Assembly (NCBI GenBank): GCA_036401335.1
Contig: DASWVC010000225.1
Location: 1 to 17,287, forward strand
Reading direction: 5' to 3'
Source of the DNA: DASWVC01 sp036401335
Lineage (GTDB): Bacteria; Verrucomicrobiota; Verrucomicrobiia; Chthoniobacterales; JAFAMB01
DNA length: 17,287 nucleotides
The notes under the pieces: model-generated
What the model saw: only the letters and a program-made list of their open reading frames with translations
What the model was told of the DNA's origin: nothing
Databases searched by the model: none
Made by a program: the position numbers and the translations under genes
In this document: piece after piece, positions 7,340 to 13,691 of the stretch
Numbering within the stretch: position 1 is the stretch's first letter
Layout: every line of letters starts with the position of its first letter

Positions 7340-8398
7340 ATGAGTGGATTAGGCGGATTGAATCGTTCTCCGGACGGCGTGGTATTAGGCTTGGTTCAGG
7401 CGCAATTGCCTCGTGTGGCGACCAAACAGGACCTCGCTGCTCAAACAAAAAAGATCTGTACCTTGGTGACAAAAGCCAAACAGGGCATGGGCACCATCGA
7501 CTTGGTGGTTTTTCCTGAATACTCGCTTCATGGCTTGTCGATGGACATGAACCCTGAAATCATGTGCACCCTGGACGGGCCGGAAGTCCTGGCCTTCCAG
7601 GAGACCTGCGCCCGGGAACGGGTCTGGGGTTGTTTTTCCATCATGGAACTCAACCCGTCCGGCAACCCCTATAACAGCGGCATCATCATCGATGCCGGAG
7701 GTGAATTGCAGCTTTACTACCGGAAAATGCACCCGTGGGTTCCGGTTGAACCCTGGGAACCAGGCAACCTCGGCATCCCGGTGTGCGACGGGCCAAACGG
7801 GAGCAAGCTGGCCTTGATTATTTGTCACGACGGCATGTTTCCGGAAATGGCCCGAGAAGCTGCCTACAAGGGGGCCAACCTGATGCTGCGCACCGCCGGC
7901 TACACGCCGCCCATACGGCACAGTTGGAAGATCACCAATCAGGCAAACGCCTTCTGCAACCTTATGTTTACGGCCAGTGTCTGCATGTGCGGCACCGATG
8001 GGGTCTTTAATTCCATGGGGGAAGCGATGATCGTCAATTACGACGGCACGATGCTTGAGGCCGGCAACGGGTTAGCCGACGAGATTCTCACCGGGGAGGT
8101 CCGGCCCAAATTTTGCGACGAAGCGCGACGACTTTGGGGGGTGGAAAACAATCCTTATCAATTCGGCCACCGCGGTTTCACGGCCGTGAAAGGTGGCGCC
8201 AAGGATTGCCCGTACACCTACATGCACGACCTCATGGCCGGACAGTACCGTCTGCCCTGGGAAGACGAGGTGAAAGTCGTAGACGGCACCGGGTGCGGCT
8301 TTCCGGCCCCGGCGCGGACGTACCAGGGGGGTGACCGCCTGCCGCCAGAATTCGTTGAGGCAACGGCGAAGGACAATGGGTCCTCATGGAAGCATTGA
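7340..8398 (+). CDS. amiF: Formamidase (nitrilase superfamily)
   Basis: A 352-residue cytoplasmic enzyme predicted to hydrolyse formamide to formate and ammonia. The opening MSGLGGLNRSPDGVVLGLVQ and blocks such as VFPEYSLHGLSMD, YYRKMHPWVPVEPWEPGNLGIPVCDGP and ICHDGMFPEMAREAAYKGA closely match AmiF formamidases. The nitrilase triad is Glu60, Lys129 and Cys162, equivalent to Glu60, Lys133 and Cys166 of the Helicobacter enzyme. The C-terminus runs about 20 residues past the usual end, with a hydrophilic tail ending SSWKH. Aliphatic amidase AmiE is the closest alternative, but the N-terminus and VENNPYQFGHRG favour formamidase. It is transcribed away from the BMP transporter and BiuH-like operon, across a shared intergenic region with several inverted repeats. 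This suggests joint control of nitrogen scavenging from amides. Confidence 0.92.
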   Translation: MSGLGGLNRSPDGVVLGLVQAQLPRVATKQDLAAQTKKICTLVTKAKQGMGTIDLVVFPEYSLHGLSMDMNPEIMCTLDGPEVLAFQETCARERVWGCFSIMELNPSGNPYNSGIIIDAGGELQLYYRKMHPWVPVEPWEPGNLGIPVCDGPNGSKLALIICHDGMFPEMAREAAYKGANLMLRTAGYTPPIRHSWKITNQANAFCNLMFTASVCMCGTDGVFNSMGEAMIVNYDGTMLEAGNGLADEILTGEVRPKFCDEARRLWGVENNPYQFGHRGFTAVKGGAKDCPYTYMHDLMAGQYRLPWEDEVKVVDGTGCGFPAPARTYQGGDRLPPEFVEATAKDNGSSWKH

Positions 8399-8524
8399 CC
8401 CGCAACCATCCGTTTTCCCGAGGGCTTTGACAGTCCTGACCCTGAGGCCACGCAGTTGCTCGGCTCCGAACTCGATGACAGAGGCACTTCGACGCCTTTC
8501 ACTTCAATGCAGTCAGGATTTATT

Positions 8525-9409
8525 ATGAGCCAGAGCAGTTCAGTTCAAGACCCCCAAAAACAACACCCGAAATCGATGCCCGAGCAGGAGCAAAGCCACC
8601 CCGGCAGTGATAAACAAATCACGCCAACGGCTGATCATGGCGAGCAGTCTTACAAAGGTTCGGGTAAGCTCCAAGGTCGTAAAGCCATCATCACGGGCGG
8701 TGACAGCGGAATCGGCAAAGCGGTAGCCATCGCCTTCGCCCGGGAAGGCGCGGATGTGCTGATTTCCTACCTTGATGAGGATGAGGACGCCAAGGACACG
8801 GCTAAATGGGTAAAGGAAGCCGGCAAGAAAGCGATCTTGATGAGCGGTGACATCGGCGAGGAAGCCCACTGCAAGGAGATCATTCAAAAGGCCGTCCAGG
8901 AGTTCGGGCAGATCGACATTCTGGTGAACAACGCAGCCTACCAGATGGTCCACGAAGACATCAGCGAGATTTCGAGTGAAGAGTGGGACCACACCTTCAA
9001 AACGAACATCTACGCAATGTTTTACCTGACCAAGGCGGCTGTCTCGCACATGCCTCCCGGGAGCGCCATCGTCAACACTGCGTCCATCAACGCTTTTCAA
9101 CCGAAACCGACCTTGCTGGCCTATGCCACCACGAAAGGCGCGATCGTCAACTTCACCGCCGGCCTGGCCCAATTGTTGGCCAAGAAGGGCATTCGGGCGA
9201 ATTCTGTATGCCCCGGCCCGGTCTGGACGCCACTGATTCCGTCCACCATGCCGGCTGAAGACATCGAAGAATTTGGTCAGTCGGTTCCCATTGAGCGTCC
9301 GGCCCAACCGGCCGAACTCGCCGCGTTGTACGTTCTGCTGGCTTCCCAGGAAGCCAGCTACATCTCGGGTGCCGCAGTTCCGGTCACAGGTGGAAAGCCG
9401 GTCATCTAA
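8525..9409 (+). CDS. Short-chain dehydrogenase/reductase, YghA/YdaD stress type
   Basis: A 294-residue NAD(P)-dependent oxidoreductase, the same length as E. coli YghA. A hydrophilic 45-residue N-terminal tail rich in Gln, Pro and His is typical of this SDR subgroup. The dinucleotide-binding motif TGGDSGIG is at 57-64 and NNAA at 135-138. The catalytic residues are Asn161, Ser187, Tyr200 and Lys204 (YATTK). The region ends with the usual YISGAAVPVTGG. I chose the ATG at 8525 because AGGA lies six bases upstream and the frame before it (from 8456) has no homologous character. Members are often induced by general, osmotic or ethanol stress; the physiological substrate is unknown. A strong hairpin follows the stop, so it is probably a single-gene unit. 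Confidence 0.92.
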   Translation: MSQSSSVQDPQKQHPKSMPEQEQSHPGSDKQITPTADHGEQSYKGSGKLQGRKAIITGGDSGIGKAVAIAFAREGADVLISYLDEDEDAKDTAKWVKEAGKKAILMSGDIGEEAHCKEIIQKAVQEFGQIDILVNNAAYQMVHEDISEISSEEWDHTFKTNIYAMFYLTKAAVSHMPPGSAIVNTASINAFQPKPTLLAYATTKGAIVNFTAGLAQLLAKKGIRANSVCPGPVWTPLIPSTMPAEDIEEFGQSVPIERPAQPAELAALYVLLASQEASYISGAAVPVTGGKPVI

Positions 9410-9442
9410 CGGCTGCCAGGGTATCGGAGGCAGGTCGAAACT

Positions 9443-9476
9443 GGCGCGGGAAACAAGGTTCCCCGCGCCTTTCTTT
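9443..9476 (+). terminator. Rho-independent terminator after the SDR gene
   Basis: The arms at 9443-9454 and 9458-9469 form a 12-bp GC-rich stem with a single mismatch and a three-base AAG loop. TTTCTTT follows directly. It lies about 35 bases after the stop codon of the dehydrogenase. Confidence 0.85.
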
Positions 9477-9647
9477 GACGGCTGCAAGGTTTAGCCGCTG
9501 AGCGAAAATGGCCGGTTCACTCGGAACGTTAACCGCTGCTCTCGCTGGCATGAATTCTCCGGAAACGCAGGAAAAATCCTGCCTTTCGTCATCACTGGGA
9601 AGGGTTGGACAGCAACCACCTGCTGCGCGCATGCGTAATATTAAGGT

Positions 9648-10217
9648 ATGCCCCATGATTCTAATTCCGCACCAGAGGCTTTGCGCCAGTACACCAACGA
9701 CATGTCGGCGTTGGACAAGCACATTGTTGAACCGCTCCAACACCAAAAAGACGATGACCGCTTCAAAACGGATCCCCGGGTCGCGTCTTTCCTGGCAGAT
9801 GCTCTTCAAACCTTTGAACATCATGTGAACGAGCTTCAACCGCATGTGGACCGTTTTGGTGCAGGTGCCGGTAAGGTCGTCAAAGAGGCAGTTGCCGGCG
9901 CTCTTGGGGTTGCTGCCGGTGTCTACGACAAAATCCGTAAGGACCCGGTTTCCCGGGCGTTGCGTGACGACTATGTGGCTTTCAACCAGGCAGCCATATC
10001 GTATACAATGCTGCACACGACGGCGTTGGCGTTCAGCGATGAACCGTTGGCGGAACTGGCTAAAAAGCAGTTGAACGAGATCACTCCGTTAATCATGCGC
10101 CTGACGGAAATTATTCCTCACGTAGTGGTTCAGGAACTTCAGGACGAGGACGGCAGCATTCGTCACGAAGCCGCTGACCTGGCGTCCAAGGCCGGGCAGG
10201 AAGCTTGGTCAAAATAA
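9648..10217 (+). CDS. Small ferritin-like helical protein, possible stress function
   Basis: A 189-residue soluble protein, almost entirely helical in character. Helix-like blocks run about 10-30, 43-67, 105-130 and 133-163. The second carries FEHHVNEL, and the third has the Tyr/His-rich stretch AFNQAAISYTMLHTTALAF. This layout resembles ferritin-like bundles such as the YciE/YciF (DUF892) family, but the canonical ExxH metal pairs are not complete, so iron binding is uncertain. Residues 70-92 form a Gly/Ala-rich linker (GAGAGKVVKEAVAGALGVAAG). The ATG at 9648 has AAGG only one base away, which is poor spacing; the start could lie slightly further in. Its position after a stress-type SDR and before its own strong terminator suggests a monocistronic stress gene. 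I do not recognise an exact family. Confidence 0.6.
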   Translation: MPHDSNSAPEALRQYTNDMSALDKHIVEPLQHQKDDDRFKTDPRVASFLADALQTFEHHVNELQPHVDRFGAGAGKVVKEAVAGALGVAAGVYDKIRKDPVSRALRDDYVAFNQAAISYTMLHTTALAFSDEPLAELAKKQLNEITPLIMRLTEIIPHVVVQELQDEDGSIRHEAADLASKAGQEAWSK

Positions 10218-10249
10218 GGCCGCGTACCGCTTTTAGTCTTTGCAACTTG

Positions 10250-10281
10250 AAAAGGGGAAAGCTACGGCTTTCCCCTTTTTT
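10250..10281 (+). terminator. Strong terminator after the ferritin-like gene
   Basis: A perfect 13-bp stem (10250-10262 with 10267-10279) is closed by a C(TACG)G tetraloop of the very stable UNCG class and followed by further Ts. It sits 33 bases after the stop codon. The A-run/T-run outer stem would let it work in both directions. Confidence 0.93.
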
Positions 10282-10616
10282 GCGTTCTAACCTGGTGCAG
10301 GCGAGACCTCACACCGGGAGGGTTGTGTTTCGGCGATTGCGAGCGAGTCCTCTCCTGGGCGCTTGAGGACAAGCTCCCCTACCACGGCCGGCGCGGCCTG
10401 ATGCCTCCTCTCGCCCGGTTCAAGCGGCGGCCCGGTAGGACGGCTGAGTCCCTTCGCCGCCGAGGTAGTGGGGTGGCCTCCCCGGCCGCGGGCTGCGGGT
10501 CCCTGCGCGACCGCCTCAAGCACCCGTCCGGTCGGTCGGCTCACGCGGCGTTTCCAACCGGGCCTTCCGGGTAGCCGCGTCGCACGGGACGGCCGGCCCT
10601 GCCGGACCAAGTGCAG
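10282..10616. other. Very GC-rich non-coding stretch with many short inverted repeats
   Basis: Open frames exist on both strands (minus 10287-10610, plus 10323-10574), but they are Arg/Pro/Gly-rich and lack domains or ribosome binding sites. I treat the stretch as non-coding. It holds dense short complementary segments: GGCC...GGCC near 10386-10398, CGGCGG with CCGCCG around 10425-10462, GGGGTGGCCTCCCC near 10469-10482, and GGCCGGCC near 10591-10598. It does not show the conserved cores I know for RNase P RNA or tmRNA. It may be a structured RNA, a repeat cluster or simply degenerate sequence. Confidence 0.5.
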
Positions 10617-10637
10617 GCAACCTGAGGCACCTCACAC
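10295..10637. repeat. Imperfect direct repeats bounding the GC-rich stretch
   Basis: GTGCAGGC occurs at 10295-10302 and 10611-10618. Each copy is followed shortly by ACCTCACAC, at 10306-10314 and 10629-10637. The two halves are exact, but the gap between them differs (3 versus 10 bases). The repeats enclose the roughly 300-bp GC-rich block, as a target duplication or recombination scar might, although the unequal gap argues against a simple insertion. Confidence 0.5.
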
Positions 10638-10744
10638 GAATGGTTGGTCAGGGTAGCCTGATCCTGAGGATCTCAGGTTGCACTCCCGCCCTGACTTCCT
10701 AAAGTCATGTTCCTGCTCCACCTGCGAGCGTCCTTGCATGCAAG
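10617..10744 (+). promoter_or_regulatory. Hairpin-dense leader of fsr with mutually exclusive stems
   Basis: GCAACCTGAG (10617-10626) pairs perfectly with CTCAGGTTGC (10672-10681). Competing palindromes GATCCTGAGGATC (10660-10672) and CTGAGGATCTCAG (10664-10676) use the same bases. GTCAGGG (10647-10653) matches CCCTGAC (10689-10695), which overlaps TGACTT-CCTA-AAGTCA (10692-10707). A 12-bp palindrome CTTGCATGCAAG (10733-10744) spans the ATG. This could be an attenuator, a structured leader or an operator cluster. It does not match a riboswitch I know. Confidence 0.4.
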
Positions 10745-11979
10745 CCGCACAACCGTCCAAGACACCCGTCGTCCATGTACCCTCCGCCCAGGCCGCGGTT
10801 CTGACCGTTTTGGCGACCATCAGCTTCTGCCACCTTCTTAACGATACCATCCAGACCCTGGTTCCAGCCCTGTACCCGTTGTTGAAGGATTCGTACCACC
10901 TTTCCTTTGGCCAGATTGGCGCCATTACCTTGACCCTTCAGCTCACGGCGTCCCTGCTGCAGCCAGTGGTTGGCCTTTACACCGATTACCGACCACAGCC
11001 ACAAGCCTTGGCGGTTGGCATGCTCTTCACCTTGGCCGGGCTGCTATCGCTTGCCGTGGCTCCCACCTTTACCATGGTTCTTGTGTCCGTCGGTTTGATC
11101 GGCGTGGGTTCGTCGGTCTTCCACCCGGAAGCGTCGCGGGTCGCCCGGATGGCGTCCGGGGGCCGTCATGGCTTTGCTCAATCGTTATTCCAGGTCGGCG
11201 GCAATGCGGGACAGTCCATCGGTCCCCTGCTGGCCGCCTTGATCATCGTTCCGCACGGGCAATCCTACATCGCCTGGTTTTCTTTGCTTGCCGTGACGGC
11301 GATGGTCCTTTTGTTCAGGATTGGAATCTGGTACCGGCGGCACCATGAACGGCAGAAACCGCGGACGGCGCATTCTGGCGGCACAGAGCAGGTTGCAAGG
11401 TTACCTGGAAAAAAAATCGGCTTGGCGTTGACCGTGCTCGTCGCGCTGATCTTCTCCAAGTTCTTTTACCTTGCGAGCATCAGCACCTATTTTACTTTTT
11501 ACCTGATCGGCAGGTTTCACCTGTCGGTGCAAGCCGCGCAGGTTCACCTGTTTATCTTTCTGTTTTCGGTTGCGGCAGGCACCATCCTGGGCGGACCGCT
11601 GGGCGACCGCTTTGGACGCAAGTACGTGATCTGGATTTCGATCCTCGGCGTTGCACCGTTTACCTTGATGCTTCCGTACGCCAACCTTCCAATGACCACG
11701 GCATTGACGGTGGTCATCGGAGTGGTCTTGTCTTCGGCCTTTTCAGCCATCCTGGTGTATGCCCAGGAACTGATCCCAGGCAAGGTAGGGATGGTTTCCG
11801 GGTTGTTCTTTGGCTTTGCGTTCGGGATGGGAGGGGTCGGTTCAGCCTTGCTCGGCTTGCTGGCAGACCGTACCAGCATCGATTTCGTGTTTCACGTTTG
11901 CGCCTTCCTGCCACTCATCGGGTTATTAACCGGGTTTCTGCCCGATGTCGGACGGCGTCAGCCCGTTGCGCAAAGCTAA
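10738..11979 (+). CDS. fsr: MFS efflux transporter, fosmidomycin-resistance protein Fsr
   Basis: A 413-residue, roughly 12-helix inner-membrane exporter of the major facilitator superfamily, close in length to E. coli Fsr (about 406). Whole blocks match Fsr: SHLLND-like CHLLNDTIQTL at the N-terminus, SSVFHPEASRVARMASGGRHG in the loop after helix 4, QSLFQVGGNAGQSIGPLLAA, the MFS loop motif GGPLGDRFGRKYVIW, and AILVYAQELIPGKVGMVSGLFFGFAFGMGG. It would expel fosmidomycin-like or other small anionic compounds; the natural substrate is unknown. The frame opens with a TTG at 10678, but the ATG at 10738 gives the expected N-terminus, so I use it. A clear Shine-Dalgarno is lacking. The leader is full of inverted repeats. 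The stop overlaps that of the convergent aldo/keto reductase. Confidence 0.93.
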   Translation: MQAAQPSKTPVVHVPSAQAAVLTVLATISFCHLLNDTIQTLVPALYPLLKDSYHLSFGQIGAITLTLQLTASLLQPVVGLYTDYRPQPQALAVGMLFTLAGLLSLAVAPTFTMVLVSVGLIGVGSSVFHPEASRVARMASGGRHGFAQSLFQVGGNAGQSIGPLLAALIIVPHGQSYIAWFSLLAVTAMVLLFRIGIWYRRHHERQKPRTAHSGGTEQVARLPGKKIGLALTVLVALIFSKFFYLASISTYFTFYLIGRFHLSVQAAQVHLFIFLFSVAAGTILGGPLGDRFGRKYVIWISILGVAPFTLMLPYANLPMTTALTVVIGVVLSSAFSAILVYAQELIPGKVGMVSGLFFGFAFGMGGVGSALLGLLADRTSIDFVFHVCAFLPLIGLLTGFLPDVGRRQPVAQS

Positions 11980-12911
11980 GCACTGGCGGCATTCAAGCGT
12001 GCCACTTCATCCTTCGACAGGTGTAGTTCAACAAAAGGAAGAATTTCGCTCAGTTGCTCAGTGGTGCGTGCGCTCGCGATCGGCGCCACCACCGTGGGCT
12101 GGGCGGCCAGCCAGGCCAAGGCAACGGCGGCCACCGAACTTTGGTGGTTTGCCGCAACTTCATCCAAGGCGGCCAGGCAACGCAAGCCCCGCTCGTCGAG
12201 GTAGGCGCGAGCGCCTTCTGCCCGAGGGCTGTCCACGGCGGGAGAACCCGGTCGGTATTTTCCGGTCAGAAACCCTTTGGCCAAAGCAAAGTACGGGATG
12301 GACGACAAACCTTCCCGTTCCACCACGGAAGCGAGCTCGCCTTCGTAAGCCTCCCGCTCCATCAAATTGTAATGTTGCTGCAAAGCCACAAACCGGGTGA
12401 GCCCCTCCCGTTGCGAAACGGCCAAAGCTTCGGCTAAACGGGCAGCCGAATAATTGGAAGCGGCGATGTACCGCACTTTGCCTTCCCGCACCAGACTGTC
12501 GAAAGCACCCAGGGTTTCCTCCAAAGGGGTATCCGGGTCGTCCGCATGCGCATAATAAAGGTCAATATGATCCGTTTGCAGCCGCTGCAGTGAAGCCTCG
12601 GCACCGGCCCGGATCGTCTTGGCGGACAAGCCGGAAAGCTTCGAAAGCATGCCTACCTTTGTGGCAATGACCATCTGGTCACGATTGCCGCGCGCTTTCA
12701 GCCAGCGGCCGATGATCGTTTCCGATTCACCGCCCGTGTGGCCAGGCGCCCATTCTGAATACACGTCCGCCGTGTCGATGAAATTACCACCGGCGGCGGC
12801 ATACGCATCCAACACCGCGCAGGAAGCCTTTTCGTCAGCGGTCCAGCCGAAGACATTGCCTCCAAAAGCCCAAGGAAAAACGTCCAGATCGGTCGTGCTG
12901 ATTTTCGCCAT
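11976..12911 (-). CDS. Aldo/keto reductase
   Basis: A 311-residue NADPH-dependent oxidoreductase with the TIM-barrel AKR fold. The catalytic tetrad is Asp46 and Tyr51 (FIDTADVY), Lys85 (ATKVG) and His122 (YYAHADD). QQHYNLMER in the middle and PIASARTTEQLSEI near the C-terminus form the usual cofactor pocket. It resembles the YajO/MocA-like group that reduces small aldehydes and ketones or sugars; the substrate is not predictable. It is transcribed towards fsr, and the two stop codons overlap (11976-11979), with no terminator visible between them. No strong ribosome binding site precedes the ATG at 12911. Confidence 0.93.
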   Translation of the reverse strand: MAKISTTDLDVFPWAFGGNVFGWTADEKASCAVLDAYAAAGGNFIDTADVYSEWAPGHTGGESETIIGRWLKARGNRDQMVIATKVGMLSKLSGLSAKTIRAGAEASLQRLQTDHIDLYYAHADDPDTPLEETLGAFDSLVREGKVRYIAASNYSAARLAEALAVSQREGLTRFVALQQHYNLMEREAYEGELASVVEREGLSSIPYFALAKGFLTGKYRPGSPAVDSPRAEGARAYLDERGLRCLAALDEVAANHQSSVAAVALAWLAAQPTVVAPIASARTTEQLSEILPFVELHLSKDEVARLNAASA

Positions 12912-13001
12912 CTGCTGAACGTAGCCAGACCCTGCCTTTCAGCAACGGGGGATCAGTTGCGTTACCCCCGGGTGTGGATCATCGTCCGGCTTCTTCCCGC
13001 C

Positions 13002-13358
13002 ATGAAGCTCGCTTTTGCGTTGTTCACCTTAAGCTTTGTCGCCCTGGGCAACCTTGTCGTTGCGGAGCAACCGCCCTACAATCCGGGACCGCTCCCGCCC
13101 TCAGACCCGCCGCCGACCGCCTCTCATCGGCATGCGCAGCCGTCAGAAACCCGTACGCGGCCCGGCCGGCAGCCGCAAAAGCCGCCGGCACGGCGGACCC
13201 AACCAGGCCGGCGGTCACACTCCTTTTTCGGCTTCCCGCCCCATCGGCAGAGCCCGCACGCCCGGACCCGGAAAGCTCAGCTGCGTAGGAAACGTCACTC
13301 GTCAAAAACCCGCCAGCCAGCGGGAAACCGGGGTCGCAAAAACAGGTCGCCGAACTGA
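13002..13358 (+). CDS. Possible secreted Pro/Arg-rich small protein
   Basis: A 118-residue frame opens with a convincing signal peptide, MKLAFALFTLSFVALGNLVVA, with a cleavage site near residue 21. EQPPYNPGPLPPSDPPP and a long, very basic Pro/Arg/Gln/Ser tail follow. No domain is recognisable, and the tail could partly be chance reading of GC-rich DNA or follow a frameshift. There is no Shine-Dalgarno before the ATG at 13002. A longer frame from 12957 merely adds 15 residues. Its last 64 bases overlap the convergent zinc-ribbon gene, which weakens the case for the C-terminal part. I give moderate weight only to the signal-peptide half. Confidence 0.4.
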   Translation: MKLAFALFTLSFVALGNLVVAEQPPYNPGPLPPSDPPPTASHRHAQPSETRTRPGRQPQKPPARRTQPGRRSHSFFGFPPHRQSPHARTRKAQLRRKRHSSKTRQPAGNRGRKNRSPN

Positions 13359-13633
13359 GTTACGGCCCATTTCGGCAGTTTACAATGGAAGCAACGCCCG
13401 CCAAAAAGGCTGTGCAGGAAGGCGCCATGAGAAAAGGGTTGTTGGCAGCGCGGGCATTTCCAGTTAGCCAGCCAAAGGGCCAGCATGAAATAAACGAAAA
13501 ACGTCGAAGCAAAGATTAGCCCGTTGATGACCCAGACGAACCGCAACTCCAGGATAGCGGCGAAAAAACAGGTGCAAACGATGCGCCGAAGCCGACGGTA
13601 AAAGGTCCAGGCGTCTGCGTAACGGGTTTCCAC
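13295..13633 (-). CDS. Small membrane protein with C-terminal zinc ribbon
   Basis: A 112-residue protein with a basic N-terminus and two likely membrane segments, about residues 17-31 and 36-56. A four-cysteine zinc ribbon follows: Cys60-Pro-Arg-Cys63 and Cys81-Phe-His-Cys84, with the motif KLPKWA next to it. The CPRC...F..CxHCxLPKW arrangement is one I associate with short membrane proteins of unknown function in Verrucomicrobiota and relatives, where Cys pairs flank a PF...H insert as here. The metal site would lie just after the second helix, probably on the cytoplasmic face. The function is unknown. The 3' end overlaps the convergent Pro/Arg-rich frame. Confidence 0.75.
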   Translation of the reverse strand: METRYADAWTFYRRLRRIVCTCFFAAILELRFVWVINGLIFASTFFVYFMLALWLANWKCPRCQQPFSHGAFLHSLFGGRCFHCKLPKWAVTQFGDLFLRPRFPAGWRVFDE

Positions 13634-13691
13634 TGCGGGTACTTGAGTCCGGGCGGGCGTTTTTGCAACCGTGCGGGGCTTGCCGAAGGAA

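Noticed and set aside
8427..8460. TTGACA as a -35 box for the SDR gene
   Set aside because: The TTGACA at 8427-8432 is perfect, but no reasonable -10 lies 16-18 bases downstream.
8540..9487. 315-codon minus-strand open frame opposite the SDR gene
   Set aside because: It mirrors the dehydrogenase gene and has no domain or start signal.
10287..10610. Open frames on both strands in the GC-rich stretch
   Set aside because: Composition is Arg/Gly/Pro noise with no ribosome binding site and no homology I can see.
10282..10640. RNase P RNA or tmRNA in the GC-rich stretch
   Set aside because: The conserved cores of both RNAs (for example the GAGGAAAGUCC element of RNase P) were not found on either strand.
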